A stretch of DNA of 64,000 bases from Microbacterium halotolerans (GTDB lineage Bacteria; Actinomycetota; Actinomycetes; Actinomycetales; Microbacteriaceae), in NCBI RefSeq assembly GCF_003569805.1, contig NZ_KZ984052.1:71961-135960 (forward strand). The letters run 5' to 3'. The translations under genes and the position numbers were made by a program. Below, piece by piece: positions 40,262 to 50,070 of this stretch (positions are counted from its first letter, which is position 1; each line of letters starts with the position of its first letter). The notes beneath the pieces were generated by a model, which was not told the origin of the DNA, did no database searches, and worked only from the letters and a program-made list of their open reading frames with translations.

Positions 40262-40855
40262 TCAGCTGAGAGGCTGTTCTGGATGGGAACGTCCTGCCCT
40301 GACGAGAAGCGCAGCGGCGGCCTTGGCTGATTGTGCGGTCGAGTGTCGTCCGGTGATGGCCGCGGTCACGATTGCGCCCTCGGCGAGAAGGCACACGGGT
40401 TCCGTCGGGGCGGCGGAAACGGCACGCGCCCACGATGCGATCTGTTCGTGGAATGCTTCCTTGTGTCGGCGCACCTCGGCGAGTATCACGGGTGAGGAGG
40501 TACCGAGCTCCCCATACGCGTTGATCCAGGCGCAGCCGCGGAAACCTGACGCGCGGAACCACTGCTCAAGCCAATCGAACGCGGACAGCAGTCGTTCCTC
40601 GGGGTCGTCGAAACTCTCCACGTAGGCGCTGAGCTCGGCTCGCCAGCGGAGGTCTCGTCGGCCGAGCACCGCGACGACGAGTTCCTCCTTGGTGGCATAG
40701 AAGCCGTAGATCCGCTTCAACGGCAGCCCTGCGGCACTGCGGACTGCGTCCATTCCGACTGCTTGGATGCCGCGTTCGTAGTAGAGCCTTTCGGCAGCAT
40801 CCAACAGCGATTCACGGTCGCGGGACTTCTGCTCATCGCTGATCGGTGCTGGCAC
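40262..40855 (-). CDS. TetR-family transcriptional regulator
   Basis: A 197-residue TetR-type repressor with the N-terminal HTH (SLLDAAERLYYERGIQAVGMDAVRSAAGLPLKRIYGFYATKEELVVA, cut at helix boundaries) and a variable ligand-binding half. Start GTG 40855 follows caaggagcg. Two identical-arm palindromes in the gap to the divergent DUF1348 gene (40874 and 40910) are its likely operators. Confidence 0.92.
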   Translation of the reverse strand: MPAPISDEQKSRDRESLLDAAERLYYERGIQAVGMDAVRSAAGLPLKRIYGFYATKEELVVAVLGRRDLRWRAELSAYVESFDDPEERLLSAFDWLEQWFRASGFRGCAWINAYGELGTSSPVILAEVRRHKEAFHEQIASWARAVSAAPTEPVCLLAEGAIVTAAITGRHSTAQSAKAAAALLVRAGRSHPEQPLS

Positions 40856-40873
40856 GGAGCGCTCCTTGACGTT

Positions 40874-40889
40874 GAGAACGGACGTTCTC
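40874..40889. promoter_or_regulatory. TetR operator 1
   Basis: gagaacggacgttctc: perfect seven-base arms (gagaacg/cgttctc) around a two-base centre, 18 bases from the tetR start codon. Confidence 0.75.
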
Positions 40890-40909
40890 TAGAGTAGGCG
40901 ATGCACGTA

Positions 40910-40925
40910 GAGAACGTGCGTTCTC
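40910..40925. promoter_or_regulatory. TetR operator 2
   Basis: gagaacgtgcgttctc: same arms as operator 1, different two-base centre, 36 bases away centre to centre, and just upstream of the ribosome site of the DUF1348 gene. Confidence 0.75.
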
Positions 40926-40938
40926 AGAAGGAGATCCC

Positions 40939-41400
40939 ATGTCCGAATCACGTCCACCTCTTCCGCCGTTCACCGAAGAGACCGCGCTTCTGAAGGTTCA
41001 GGCCGCTGAAGATGCCTGGAACTCGCGAGACCCGGAGCGTGTTGCGTCGGCGTACACACCGAACTCCATCTGGCGCAACCGTGACACGTTCGTCACGGGG
41101 CGGGACGAGATCGTGCAGTTCCTCGCCGACAAGTGGGAGCGTGAGCTCGATTATGTGCTGCGCAAAAGCCTGTGGGCCTTCCAAGGGAATCGCATTGCTG
41201 TCCGATTCCAGTATGAGTGGCGAGATGCATCCGATCAGTGGTGGCGCAGCTACGGCAATGAGCAGTGGCAGTTCAGCGCCGACGGATTGATGGATCGCAG
41301 AGAGGCCAGCATCAACGACGCGCGTATAGACGAGACCGAACGGCGCTTCTTCGGCTCGCGTCCCGGCAGCGAGCGCGGAGTCGATTTTCCTTTGCAGTAG
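40939..41400 (+). CDS. DUF1348/NTF2-like protein
   Basis: A 153-residue SnoaL/NTF2-like protein with DUF1348 features: [70 protein letters not shown], and [13 protein letters not shown]. These proteins form cone-shaped barrels; the reaction is not established. agaaggag precedes ATG 40939. The only gene visibly controlled by the TetR protein divergent to it. Confidence 0.9.
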   Translation: MSESRPPLPPFTEETALLKVQAAEDAWNSRDPERVASAYTPNSIWRNRDTFVTGRDEIVQFLADKWERELDYVLRKSLWAFQGNRIAVRFQYEWRDASDQWWRSYGNEQWQFSADGLMDRREASINDARIDETERRFFGSRPGSERGVDFPLQ

Positions 41401-41512
41401 TCGGTGCGGGAACCGACCGGCCATCTTCGTCTGCGCGAAATGCAACTTCTGGGCAGTCAATCGCAGGGCTAGGTGCAGGTGACCGCTCAGGCCCGCCTGC
41501 GCGGGACGACGC

Positions 41513-42352
41513 TCAGGCGTTGTCGTCGGGGCGGTTGATCGGGGTCGGATCCGGGCGCTTCGATGTGCGTCCGTCGCCGGACGACTGGTGGTTCAGTCGC
41601 CGGAGCACCCACGGCACGAAGTGCTCCCGCGCCCAGACCAGATCGTCCTTGCGGGCATCCCGCCAGCTTCTGTCCGGTGCCTGTTCGGGCTGCATCGGCT
41701 GCAGCCCGTTCGGCACGTTCAGTGCGCGCAGCGCCATCCTCGCCACCTCGTGGTGGCCGAGGGCGTTCAGGTGCAGGCGGTCCGGTGACCAGAACCCGGG
41801 AGCCTGAATCGACTTCAGTGCCCACATATCGGCAACGATCGCGTCGTACTCCTCAGCGACGGCGCGCATGTTCTCGTTGTAGATTGCGATCTTGCCCCGC
41901 AACGGTCGGAACACGGGGTTCCAGCCGACATCGAATCCGGTGAACACCACGAGGGCCGCTCCGGTGCTCGAAAGCCTGCGCACCTGTTCGGCGAAGATGT
42001 CGGCGATCGTGTCGGGATCCGTCCCCGGGCGCAGCACGTCGTTCCCGCCGGCGCAGAATGTGATCAGGTCGGGCCGCAGCTCCAGTGCGTGGTCGATCTG
42101 GTCGGCGGCGATCTGCCGGATGAGCTTGCCTCGGACGGCAAGATTCGCGTAGGCGAAGTCGTCGGTCTCCGCCGCGAGGGACTCCGCGACTCGATCGGCC
42201 CAGCCGCGGTGGCCGGGCTCCTCGCCGCCGGAGGAGGGCAGCGGATCTCCGATGCCCTCGGTGAACGAGTCGCCGACGGCGACGAAACGCCGCCACGGGT
42301 GCGGATCGGCGTGGGGAACGTGCGGGGTGCGCTGTCGCTCGTCGTCGTCCAT
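41513..42352 (-). CDS. SGNH/GDSL-family hydrolase
   Basis: A 279-residue esterase-like protein with block I FVAVGDSFTEGIGDPL (nucleophile Ser), GRGWADR-like region NLAVRGKL (Gly), block III CAGGNDVLRPG (Asn) and block V SPDRLHLNALGHHEVA (catalytic Asp and His). No signal peptide, so cytoplasmic. TATTGT (42365-42360) is seven bases before ATG 42352, supporting this start. Substrate unknown. Confidence 0.92.
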   Translation of the reverse strand: MDDDERQRTPHVPHADPHPWRRFVAVGDSFTEGIGDPLPSSGGEEPGHRGWADRVAESLAAETDDFAYANLAVRGKLIRQIAADQIDHALELRPDLITFCAGGNDVLRPGTDPDTIADIFAEQVRRLSSTGAALVVFTGFDVGWNPVFRPLRGKIAIYNENMRAVAEEYDAIVADMWALKSIQAPGFWSPDRLHLNALGHHEVARMALRALNVPNGLQPMQPEQAPDRSWRDARKDDLVWAREHFVPWVLRRLNHQSSGDGRTSKRPDPTPINRPDDNA

Positions 42353-42392
42353 GCCGTCCACAATACGAGCTGAGACGTCGTTGCGGTGGGCG

Positions 42393-43436
42393 TCAGGCTC
42401 CGGGGGCGAGGATGCCCACGTCCTCGAGGCGCGTGGCGAGCCCCGCGCCGTCGTCCTCCGTGACCCACGGAACCTCACTCGCCTCGTGGTCGTCGACCAC
42501 CGTGCGTCCGCCGGCGAGCACCGCCTGGGCAGGGGAGAGGCGCCGGATGGCGACGCCGGCGACGGACGAAGGGTACTCCGTCGTGAAATTCGTGTAGATC
42601 TCGTCGTCGTGCTGGCCGTCGTCGCCGATGAGCAGCCACCGGATGTCGGGGAACTCCTCGGCGAGGCGGCGCAGATTGCTGCTCTTGTGCTCGCGCCCGC
42701 TCCTGAACCACCTGTCGTGAGTCGGCCCCCAGTCGGTGAGCAGCATGGCGCCGGAGGGGAACAGATGTCGCTCCATGAATCGGGTCAGCGTCGGCGCGAC
42801 GTTCCACGCGCCGGTGGACAGATAGACGACGGGCGCTCCCTGATGCGTCCTCGCGAGTCGCTCGAGAAGCACCGCCATGCCGGGGACGGGCTGGCGCGCG
42901 TGCTCGTGGCGCACGAACGAGTTCCACGCCGCGAGGAACGGTCGAGGCAGAGCCGTGACCATGACGGTGTCGTCGACGTCGCTGACGATGCCGAAGCGCA
43001 CATCCGGGTCGACGATGAACACGCGTGCCTCGACCTCGTCGCCGTTCTCGACGGAGAGCCGGACGGTCTGCCAACCGGGATCGAGCTCGGCTTCGATGCG
43101 CACATCGACGACGCCGCCTCGATCGGCCGCCACCGGATGGGCGCGGCCGTTCACCATGACCGTGACGGGGGCATAGCCCACGGGGATTCCGAGGAACGAG
43201 CGCCATCCCCTCGCCGTCGGCGTCTCGCCGCGACGGCTGCGCCGCTTGGTGGTCGGCGGCAGGATCAGCACTCTGCCGAGCACCCGCACCCAGCCGCTGC
43301 CGCCGTAGCCGGCGAACGGCACCAGGCTGGGGCGCAGCCCGGCCCGGCGTGCGCGGCGCTCGCGCCACCCGTGGATGCGGGCCTCCAGCCGCGCGACCAG
43401 CCGTGGGCGGTTCTTCTTGGGGCGTCTGCGGCTCAC
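42393..43436 (-). CDS. App1-like (DUF2183) phosphatase domain protein
   Basis: A 347-residue protein with the DUF2183 domain related to yeast App1, a phosphatidate phosphatase. The HAD-like DxDxT motif is clear in FGIVSDVDDTVMVT, followed by VVYLSTGAWNVAP and WLLIGDDGQHDDEIY. The N-terminus is very basic ([19 protein letters not shown]). GTG 43436 overlaps the stop of the DedA gene (GTGA), so the two are coupled; a lipid-phosphate substrate is a reasonable inference. Confidence 0.85.
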   Translation of the reverse strand: MSRRRPKKNRPRLVARLEARIHGWRERRARRAGLRPSLVPFAGYGGSGWVRVLGRVLILPPTTKRRSRRGETPTARGWRSFLGIPVGYAPVTVMVNGRAHPVAADRGGVVDVRIEAELDPGWQTVRLSVENGDEVEARVFIVDPDVRFGIVSDVDDTVMVTALPRPFLAAWNSFVRHEHARQPVPGMAVLLERLARTHQGAPVVYLSTGAWNVAPTLTRFMERHLFPSGAMLLTDWGPTHDRWFRSGREHKSSNLRRLAEEFPDIRWLLIGDDGQHDDEIYTNFTTEYPSSVAGVAIRRLSPAQAVLAGGRTVVDDHEASEVPWVTEDDGAGLATRLEDVGILAPGA

Positions 43437-44194
43437 GCGCTGCCCTCGTCTCGGCGATGGTCGCTCATCGAGGAGCTCCGCTCGTCGTCTGCGTCGGTGC
43501 GATCTGACGCACCGTCGGGAGCGGCCTCATCCGGAGTCTCTTCCATGTGGCGCAGCTCCGCGCGGTGCAGCAGGTGCTTGACACCCCAGACGATCAGGAG
43601 GAACGCCAGCATGATGCCGACGAAGATGTAGCCGAGCCAGTGGGCGTTGCTGCCGAGCTGATCGCCGAGTTCGCGGTAGGTGCCGGCGGCCCCGGCTGCG
43701 ATGCCGATGTACATCCCCGACCAGAGCACGCAGGCGGGAAGCGTCCACGCGATGAAGCGTCGGTAGCTGTAGCCGGACATGCCGACCGTGAGCGGGACGA
43801 GGGAATGCAGCATCGGCAGGAAGCGAGACAGGAAGATCGCGATCCCGCCTCGACGGCGCAGGTAGTTCTCGGCGCGCTGCCAGTTCTTCTCGCCGATCCA
43901 CCTGCCCATGCGCGAGGATCGCAGGTGAGGGCCGACCCAGCGGCCGATCGCGAAGCCGAGAGATTCTCCGGCGATGGCTCCCGCCACCACGCACACGCCG
44001 AGAACGATGCCGCCGGAGACGGATGTGACGCCCGTCGCGGTCACGAGCACGACCGTGTCGCCCGGCACGATGAGGCCGATCAGCACACTCGTCTCGAGCG
44101 CGATCGCCACCGTCGCGATGAGCACGCGCAACCACGGATCAACTCCGGCAACAGAGTCCAGAATCCAGTCGAGTGCGTCGTTCAGCCAGCCCAC
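43433..44194 (-). CDS. DedA-family membrane protein
   Basis: A 253-residue DedA/SNARE-associated family protein, a group that includes lipid (undecaprenyl phosphate, phosphatidylethanolamine) translocases. Seen: [17 protein letters not shown] with [13 protein letters not shown], the basic [27 protein letters not shown] segment, and terminal helix [15 protein letters not shown]. The C-terminal 45 residues are charged and disordered. Start GTG 44194, seven bases after TAGGCT (44207-44202); the open frame continues far upstream and is rejected. Confidence 0.9.
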   Translation of the reverse strand: MGWLNDALDWILDSVAGVDPWLRVLIATVAIALETSVLIGLIVPGDTVVLVTATGVTSVSGGIVLGVCVVAGAIAGESLGFAIGRWVGPHLRSSRMGRWIGEKNWQRAENYLRRRGGIAIFLSRFLPMLHSLVPLTVGMSGYSYRRFIAWTLPACVLWSGMYIGIAAGAAGTYRELGDQLGSNAHWLGYIFVGIMLAFLLIVWGVKHLLHRAELRHMEETPDEAAPDGASDRTDADDERSSSMSDHRRDEGSA

Positions 44195-44312
44195 GATCCC
44201 CAGCCTACGGGGCTGGGAGGCCTGGGTCCCATCCGGAATCCGCCACGGCGCGGCCGCTGGAGTAACCTGGGGTATCTGTGCCGGGCGAAGCCGGCGCGCC
44301 GTCCCCTCACTC

Positions 44313-46877
44313 ATGTCGATTGGCCTATTCGCAGTGTCGCACGAGACATCCCCAGAGCAAGACAGCACCACGCACGCCATCGAGGCGAAGTGGCAGGCCC
44401 GCTGGGCCGAGAACGATACGTTCCGCGCCGGAGATGAAGGCGACCTGCGGCCGCGGAAGTATGTGCTGGCGATGTTCCCGTACCCGTCGGGCGACCTGCA
44501 CATGGGGCACGCGGAGAACTACCTCTACAGCGACATCGTCGCCCGGTTCTGGCGCCATCGCGGTTACAACGTGCTGCACCCGATCGGGTGGGACTCCTTC
44601 GGGCTGCCCGCCGAGAACGCGGCCATCAAGCGCGGGGCCGACCCGCGCGAGTGGACGTACGAGAACATCGAGCAGCAGGTCACGAGCATGCACGCCTACG
44701 GCGTCTCGTTCGACTGGTCGCGCCGGCTGCACACGTCCGACCCCGACTACTACCAGTGGAACCAGTGGCTGTTCCAGCAGATGTACGAACGCGATCTTGC
44801 CTACCGCAGCCAGAGCCCGGTGAACTGGTGCCCCAACGATCAGACGGTGCTCGCGAACGAGCAGGTCGTCGACGGCGCGTGCGAGCGCTGCGGGGCGACC
44901 GTCGAGAAGAAGAAGCTGACCCAGTGGTACTTCAAGATCACCGAGTACGCCGACCGGCTGCTCGATGACCTGAATCAGCTCGAGGGCGCATGGCCGAGCA
45001 AGGTGCTGCAGATGCAGCGCAACTGGATCGGCCGGTCTATCGGGGCCGACGTCGACTTCGCCATCGAGGGCCGCGAGGAACGGGTCACCGTCTTCACCAC
45101 GCGGCCCGACACCCTGTACGGCGCGACGTTCATGGTCGTCGCGCCCGATTCGGACCTCGCCGCGGAGCTCGTGGACGGCGCATCGGATGAGGCGAAGGCG
45201 CGCTTCGCCGGGTATCTCGATGCCACGCAGAAGCAGACCGACATCGAGCGCCAGGCCACCGACAGGGAGAAGACGGGCGTCTTCCTCGAACGGTATGCGA
45301 TCAACCCAGTCAACGGCGAACGGCTGCCGATCTGGTCGGCCGACTACGTGCTCGCCGACTACGGCCACGGTGCCGTGATGGCTGTGCCGGCGCACGACCA
45401 GCGCGACCTCGACTTCGCGCTGAAGTTCGACCTGCCCGTGCGAGTCGTGGTCGACACGAACGCTCCGATCACCGGCGCGATCCCGGTGGTCGACGCCGAC
45501 GCCGAGATGGCGGATGCCGACTCGATCGATCCCGTCATCACGGGGGAGGCGCTCGCGGGCGACGGCCGGATGATCAATTCGGGTCCGCTCGACGGCATGT
45601 CGAAGCGCAATGCGATCGCACACGTCATCGAACTGCTCGAGCAGAAGGGCACGGGGCGTGCAGCGAAGCAGTACCGTCTGCGCGACTGGCTGATCTCGCG
45701 CCAGCGGTTCTGGGGCACGCCGATCCCGATGGTGCACACCTCGGACGGACGCATCGAGCCGGTCCCCGCCGATCAGCTGCCCGTGACGCTGCCGGAGGCA
45801 CGCGACATCGACCTGAGGCCGAAGGGCGCATCTCCGCTGGGCGCGGCGAGCGGATGGGTCGAGACCACAGACCCGGTGACGGGGGAGGCCGCGCTGCGCG
45901 ACCCCGACACCATGGACACCTTCGTCGACAGCTCCTGGTACTACATGAGGTTCCTCTCGCCCGGCAGCACGTCCGGTCCGTTCCGGCCGGAGGATGCGCA
46001 GCGGTGGGCGCCTGTCGACACCTACATCGGCGGCGTCGAGCACGCGATCCTGCATCTGCTCTACGCGCGCTTCATCACCAAGGTGCTGCACGACATGGGG
46101 CTCGTCGACTTCAGCGAGCCGTTCTCGAGCCTGATCAACCAGGGCATGGTGATCCTGAACGGCGCGAAGATGTCGAAGTCGAAAGGCAACCTCGTGCTGT
46201 TCAGCGAGGAGCTCGAGAAGCACGGTGCGGATGCCCTGCGCGTCGCGCTCGCGTTCGCGGGCCCCGTCGAGGACGACAAGGACTGGAAGGACGTCTCCAC
46301 CACAGGTGCGCACAAGTTCCTCTCCCGCGCACTGCGTGTCGCCGAGCAGGTGACGAGCGACGTCGGCGTCGACTTCACCGGAGGCGACCGGATGCTGCGC
46401 AGAGCGACGCACCACGTGCTCGAGGACGCGACGAGCCTCGTGGAGCAGACCAAGTACAACGTGCTGGTCGCGAGGCTGATGGAGCTCGTCAACGCGGCTC
46501 GAAAGACGATCGACTCGGGTGCCGGTGCCGGCGATCCCGCCGTTCGGGAAGCGGCTGAGACGGTCGCGATGATGCTCGACCTGTTCGCCCCGCACACGGC
46601 GGAGGAGATGTGGGAGCAGCTCGGCCACGAGGCGTCGGTGTCGCAGGCGCAGTGGCGCAGGTCCGATCCGACGCTGCTCGTCGAGGACCAGATCACGGTG
46701 GTCGTGCAGATCGACGGCAAGGTGCGCGCGAAGCTCGACGTCGCTGCGAACATCTCCAGCGATGAGCTGGAACAGCTCGCGCGCGATGATGAGCGCGTGA
46801 AGCGCTCGCTCGGCGATCGCGAGATCACGAGGGCGATCGTGCGGCTGCCGAAGATCGTGAGCTTCTCGACGAAGTAG
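44313..46877 (+). CDS. leuS: Leucyl-tRNA synthetase
   Basis: Class I synthetase of about 854 residues that charges tRNA-Leu. HIGH-like motif [29 protein letters not shown], editing domain ([17 protein letters not shown], with the tRNA-clearing [15 protein letters not shown]), [13 protein letters not shown] and KMSKS in [10 protein letters not shown]. The exact start is unsure: ATG 44313 ([16 protein letters not shown]) is given, with GTG 44334 in the same frame as the alternative; neither has a clear ribosome site. TAACCT at 44263-44268 is a likely -10 box. Confidence 0.95.
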   Translation: MSIGLFAVSHETSPEQDSTTHAIEAKWQARWAENDTFRAGDEGDLRPRKYVLAMFPYPSGDLHMGHAENYLYSDIVARFWRHRGYNVLHPIGWDSFGLPAENAAIKRGADPREWTYENIEQQVTSMHAYGVSFDWSRRLHTSDPDYYQWNQWLFQQMYERDLAYRSQSPVNWCPNDQTVLANEQVVDGACERCGATVEKKKLTQWYFKITEYADRLLDDLNQLEGAWPSKVLQMQRNWIGRSIGADVDFAIEGREERVTVFTTRPDTLYGATFMVVAPDSDLAAELVDGASDEAKARFAGYLDATQKQTDIERQATDREKTGVFLERYAINPVNGERLPIWSADYVLADYGHGAVMAVPAHDQRDLDFALKFDLPVRVVVDTNAPITGAIPVVDADAEMADADSIDPVITGEALAGDGRMINSGPLDGMSKRNAIAHVIELLEQKGTGRAAKQYRLRDWLISRQRFWGTPIPMVHTSDGRIEPVPADQLPVTLPEARDIDLRPKGASPLGAASGWVETTDPVTGEAALRDPDTMDTFVDSSWYYMRFLSPGSTSGPFRPEDAQRWAPVDTYIGGVEHAILHLLYARFITKVLHDMGLVDFSEPFSSLINQGMVILNGAKMSKSKGNLVLFSEELEKHGADALRVALAFAGPVEDDKDWKDVSTTGAHKFLSRALRVAEQVTSDVGVDFTGGDRMLRRATHHVLEDATSLVEQTKYNVLVARLMELVNAARKTIDSGAGAGDPAVREAAETVAMMLDLFAPHTAEEMWEQLGHEASVSQAQWRRSDPTLLVEDQITVVVQIDGKVRAKLDVAANISSDELEQLARDDERVKRSLGDREITRAIVRLPKIVSFSTK

Positions 46878-46979
46878 CCGGCCGCGCCGCTTCCCTCACA
46901 GGGGCGGATTCACCCCGATCCGGTGGGTCTGGGTGTGAGCAACCCGATTCTGGGCGTCTGCTCCTCGTAGCGTCGGGCT

Positions 46980-47636
46980 ATGGAGCCGGAGGATGCCGTG
47001 GGCGCGCCGCGCGGCGTCCGACTGGGCATCGGCGCGGCGATCGTCGTGGTCATCGTGGTCGCCGCGATCGTGATCGCGGTGGCCGTGTGGCGCGGTGCGA
47101 ACGCCCCGGTCGAAGTCGTAGACGGCGCCGGAACGCCCTCGCCGAGCGCTGGCCCGGTGGAACAGGGCGATGTCTCGCCCTCGCCGGACGCTGAAGGCGA
47201 GCTGTACATCCACGTGTTCGGTGCGGTGGAGGATCCCGGGCTGTACGTGCTGCCCGATGGGTCGAGGGTCGTCGACGCCGTGTTCGCCGCGGGCGGGCTG
47301 CGCGAGAGCGCGGCTCCGGAGGGAGTCAACCTGGCGCGCGAGCTCGCAGACGGGGAGCAGATCGCCGTGCCGACCAAGGAGCAGATCGCGTCGGGGGAGG
47401 TGCCGACGCCTGCACAGCCGGGTGGGAGCGGTGGGGGATCGGAACCGCTGATCGACCTGAACGCCGCCGCTCCGACCGAGCTGGAGAGCCTGCCGGGGAT
47501 CGGGCCAGCACTGGCAGAGCGGATCGTCGCCTGGCGCGATGAAAACGGCCCGTTCGGCAGCGTCGACGACCTGCTGGCGGTGAGCGGCATCGGTGAGAAG
47601 GTGCTCGCCGGCATCCGGGATCAGGTGCGGGTGTGA
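46980..47636 (+). CDS. comEA: ComEA-like DNA-binding competence protein
   Basis: A 218-residue protein with one N-terminal membrane helix (GIGAAIVVVIVVAAIVIAVAVW), a Ser/Pro linker, an SLBB-like domain (GELYIHVFGAVEDPGLYVLPDGSRV) and C-terminal helix-hairpin-helix repeats (LNAAAPTELESLPGIGPALAERIV, LLAVSGIGEKVLAGI). ComEA binds DNA outside the membrane and hands it to the ComEC channel encoded next. TAGCGT (46968-46973) lies six bases before ATG 46980. Overlaps comEC by four bases (GTGA). Confidence 0.92.
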   Translation: MEPEDAVGAPRGVRLGIGAAIVVVIVVAAIVIAVAVWRGANAPVEVVDGAGTPSPSAGPVEQGDVSPSPDAEGELYIHVFGAVEDPGLYVLPDGSRVVDAVFAAGGLRESAAPEGVNLARELADGEQIAVPTKEQIASGEVPTPAQPGGSGGGSEPLIDLNAAAPTELESLPGIGPALAERIVAWRDENGPFGSVDDLLAVSGIGEKVLAGIRDQVRV

Positions 47637-48520
47637 CGGGCGTGGGGCGGGGCCGCGGAGGCGGGATGGCAGGCCTTTCCTCGGCGGGCGCGGCCGCTTC
47701 CGTGGGGGAGAGCCGGCAGGCGTCTCGCACCGACATGCGGCTGCTGCCGGTGGCGATCGCTGCGTGGGCGGTCTCGACCGCTGCTGCGGTGCTCCCGACC
47801 ATCGCTGCGATGCTCGCTCTCTCTTTGGCCGTAGTCTGCGCCGTGCTGGTGCTGCTCGTTCTGTCCAAGCCGGGATGGGAGGTCCGGATCGCGCGCGGGT
47901 GGCTCGCGATCGCTGCGGTGGCCGCGGCCGTGGCAGGCGCCGCAGCCGTGCACGTCGCGGTGGCGCAGCCGGCGCGTGAAGCCGCCGTTTCGGCCGTCGA
48001 TGCCGGGCACGTCGAGGTCACGGGTGTGGTGACGACGAAGGTGCAGCTCCGCGGCGACGACGTGATGTTCTCGCTGACGACCGAGCTGATCGACGAGGCG
48101 GGGAGCGGTGCGCTGCGGGTCGCTGTTCCGGTGCGCGTCTTCGCCCCGACCGATGCGAGTTCCGGCGGCCGACTCGACCTCGGCTCGCGGGTGACGGTCG
48201 CCGGCCGTGCGGATGCGGCGAACGGATCCGCCGAAGTCGCGGTCGTCTATGCCGCGAGCATCGCCGTGGAACGGGAACCGCCGCACGTGCTCGGCGCCGT
48301 CAGCGGCATGCGCGACACCTTCGCCCGGCTCGCCGCCGAGCTGCCCGGACAAGGTGGAGAGCTGCTCCCCGGCCTGTCCGTCGGCGATACGCGCTTCGTC
48401 TCCGGTGATCTCGACGAGGCGATGAAGGCCTCGTCTCTCAGTCATCTGACGGCCGTGAGCGGAGACATCACATGGATCAAGGGTGAGTCTACCTACGCAC
48501 ACTGCACGCGTGTTGCATAG
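47633..48520 (+). pseudogene. comEC: comEC 5' fragment truncated at the LTAVSG motif
   Basis: The first 277 codons of a DNA-uptake channel ComEC: membrane helices (RLLPVAIAAWAVSTAAAVLP), the OB-like domain (VDAGHVEVTGVVTTKVQLRGDDV) and GLSVGDTRFVSGDLDEAMKASSLSHLTAVSG. Full-length ComEC continues ANC plus several hundred residues of competence channel; here codon 278 onward (DITWIKGESTYAHCTRVA) is unrelated and stops at 48520. The match ends at about 48,462. The fragment cannot form a channel, so natural transformation is presumably lost or the 3' part lies beyond the island. Start GTG 47633 overlaps the comEA stop. Confidence 0.9.
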
Positions 48521-48916
48521 GCGCTGCGTCACTCCTAGAACGGGTCGGTGACGCTACTGCCTGCGCCGTGCTCGGGCAGGATCTCGCGCATTGCTCGCCA
48601 CCTACCGCGTTGACCTCACAGCCAGCCCGAGCGCGGGTGACGACCTGCGTCCGTACTCCTCGGCCTGACCTGAGCCGTGCCGCCCTGTGAGCTCGATTCG
48701 TGCCTGGCGTCCCTTTGACCTAGTTGGAGTTGAAGGCCAGCCAGTCAGTGATTCTAAGCAGATGCTTGAACAGACGATGAGACGACCCACGGCGCGATCG
48801 TGACGCGGGACGGTCCGCCTCTGCGTTTCTAGCTGGGTTGGTACGTGCGACCATGGAATGGCCTGATTGGAATATCAGGATGATCTCTTCGGTAGTTCTC
48901 CTCAGAAACTGCTCTC
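48521..48916. other. No gene recognised (island left end)
   Basis: About 400 bases after the comEC fragment contain stop codons in all frames on both strands within short distances and no recognisable protein, RNA or repeat. It may include the attachment-site flank and the promoter of the lipoprotein gene. Confidence 0.5.
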
Positions 48917-49528
48917 ATGAAGCCAACGACGCTCGCCGCCCTTGCCTGCACGTCTCTCCTTCTTCTCACAGGCTGCGCGGGACCAGGCGAGGACTCCCCG
49001 GAGCCGGAAGCGCCCACGGTGGAGCCGGCCACGACACCATCCGAGACGCCGGAGCCTGACCAGCCCCGCGACGAAAGCGAACGTGGAAACCTCATAAAGG
49101 AGGTTGGGGAGACTTTCGGTCTGGGAAGCCCAGACTCCGGTGAGCCCACGGTCACGTTCAGCGTGACAGCTATCGAAGTCGATCCCAAGTGCACCAACGA
49201 GTGGGCGGAACCATCCGAGTACGGGCACTTCGTCAAGATCGATCTCGAAGGAGAGACCACGTCGGAGCTCGCCGACATCGGAGGTGGACTGTGGTGGGGA
49301 TCCGTCGCCTGGGACGTCATCGCAGAGAACGGTACAACCATGAACGGGTCACCTGCCACCAGTGCTGCCTGGTCCTGCCTTCCTGACAGTGACACGCTCC
49401 CACAAGAGATCGGGCCTGCCGAACGAGTCTCAGGATCGGTCGTCCTGGACGTGCCCACTCCGTCGGGCATCGTGATCCTTACAGACAACCCCGACGCCGC
49501 ATGGGAATGGGAGTACCCACAGGAATAG
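48917..49528 (+). CDS. Island lipoprotein
   Basis: A 203-residue secreted lipoprotein: MKPTTLAALACTSLLLLTGCAG is a lipoprotein signal with the lipobox LLTGC, followed by a Pro/Glu/Thr linker and a beta-rich domain (TVTFSVTAIEVDPKC, GHFVKIDLEGETTSEL, SGSVVLDVP) like DUF4352-type extracellular immunoglobulin-like domains. Two later cysteines (residues about 92 and 153) could form a disulphide. Function unknown; the domain type is common in actinobacterial accessory regions. Confidence 0.75.
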   Translation: MKPTTLAALACTSLLLLTGCAGPGEDSPEPEAPTVEPATTPSETPEPDQPRDESERGNLIKEVGETFGLGSPDSGEPTVTFSVTAIEVDPKCTNEWAEPSEYGHFVKIDLEGETTSELADIGGGLWWGSVAWDVIAENGTTMNGSPATSAAWSCLPDSDTLPQEIGPAERVSGSVVLDVPTPSGIVILTDNPDAAWEWEYPQE

Positions 49529-49702
49529 CGCTGTCCTGTTCGGATAGTTCGCCCTCCATGCACTTGAGAACACTGGAACGCAGCATGCGGCTCGACTGGT
49601 GCTGCCAGAGGCAGCTCCCCTGACATTCGGCACCACGCGCACAGAGCGCGCAACGCGGTCGTTGCAACGGGCGCGTTGGCCCGCGTGGGGCCTGGATCGC
49701 TT

Positions 49703-50070
49703 CTCTCTGTCCTATACAGCTTCATGCGGAGCGTCGCCGGCATGCTCCGCCGCCCGTGCAGCCAAGCTGAGCATGGCTTGGTAGTTCTCGCTTTCACCGT
49801 GCTGCGACGTCTCGAGTGCACCATGGCACCGCATCGCGACGCGATGGCCGAAGTCGATCGCGCTGAGCGCAGCACCCGGGGGAGTAGAAGCGGCGTACGC
49901 ACCTGAAGCTCAAGGCCCGCAGTGAGGACAGTGCCGGACTGTCATTCTGGACGCCCCGTGCCTACACGCTGGAGAAGGCGCTGCAGGACCCGGACAATCT
50001 CGCTGAGAACCTCGTCGACTGTATCGGTGGATTCTCCACGAGCCTCGACGTGTTCAGACCTTTCGAGTAA
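49703..50070 (+). pseudogene. Degraded second hsdM (N-terminal fragment)
   Basis: This stretch reads as the first 120 residues of a HsdM related to the intact one at 52,687, but broken. Frame 1 gives LSVLYSFMRSVAGMLRR, then FTVLRRLECTMAPHRDAMAE; after a frameshift near 49,890 the match resumes in another frame (HLKLKAR..., LSFWTPRAYTLEKALQDPDN, LAENLVDCIGGFSTSLDVF) and ends at a stop at 50068. The intact protein has the corresponding LSSFVWSVADTLR, FTVLRRLECVMGPHREVMAD and LSFWTTSDYTLKKALEDPDN. Divergence is substantial, so it is an older relic rather than a fresh copy. Confidence 0.85.

Noticed and set aside
44278..44820. GTG frame right after the leuS -10 box
   Set aside because: Out of frame with leuS, product Arg/Thr/Ser-rich; a chance frame.
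44325..46628. 767-codon open frame antisense to leuS
   Set aside because: Mirror frame of leuS; no ribosome site and no family features.
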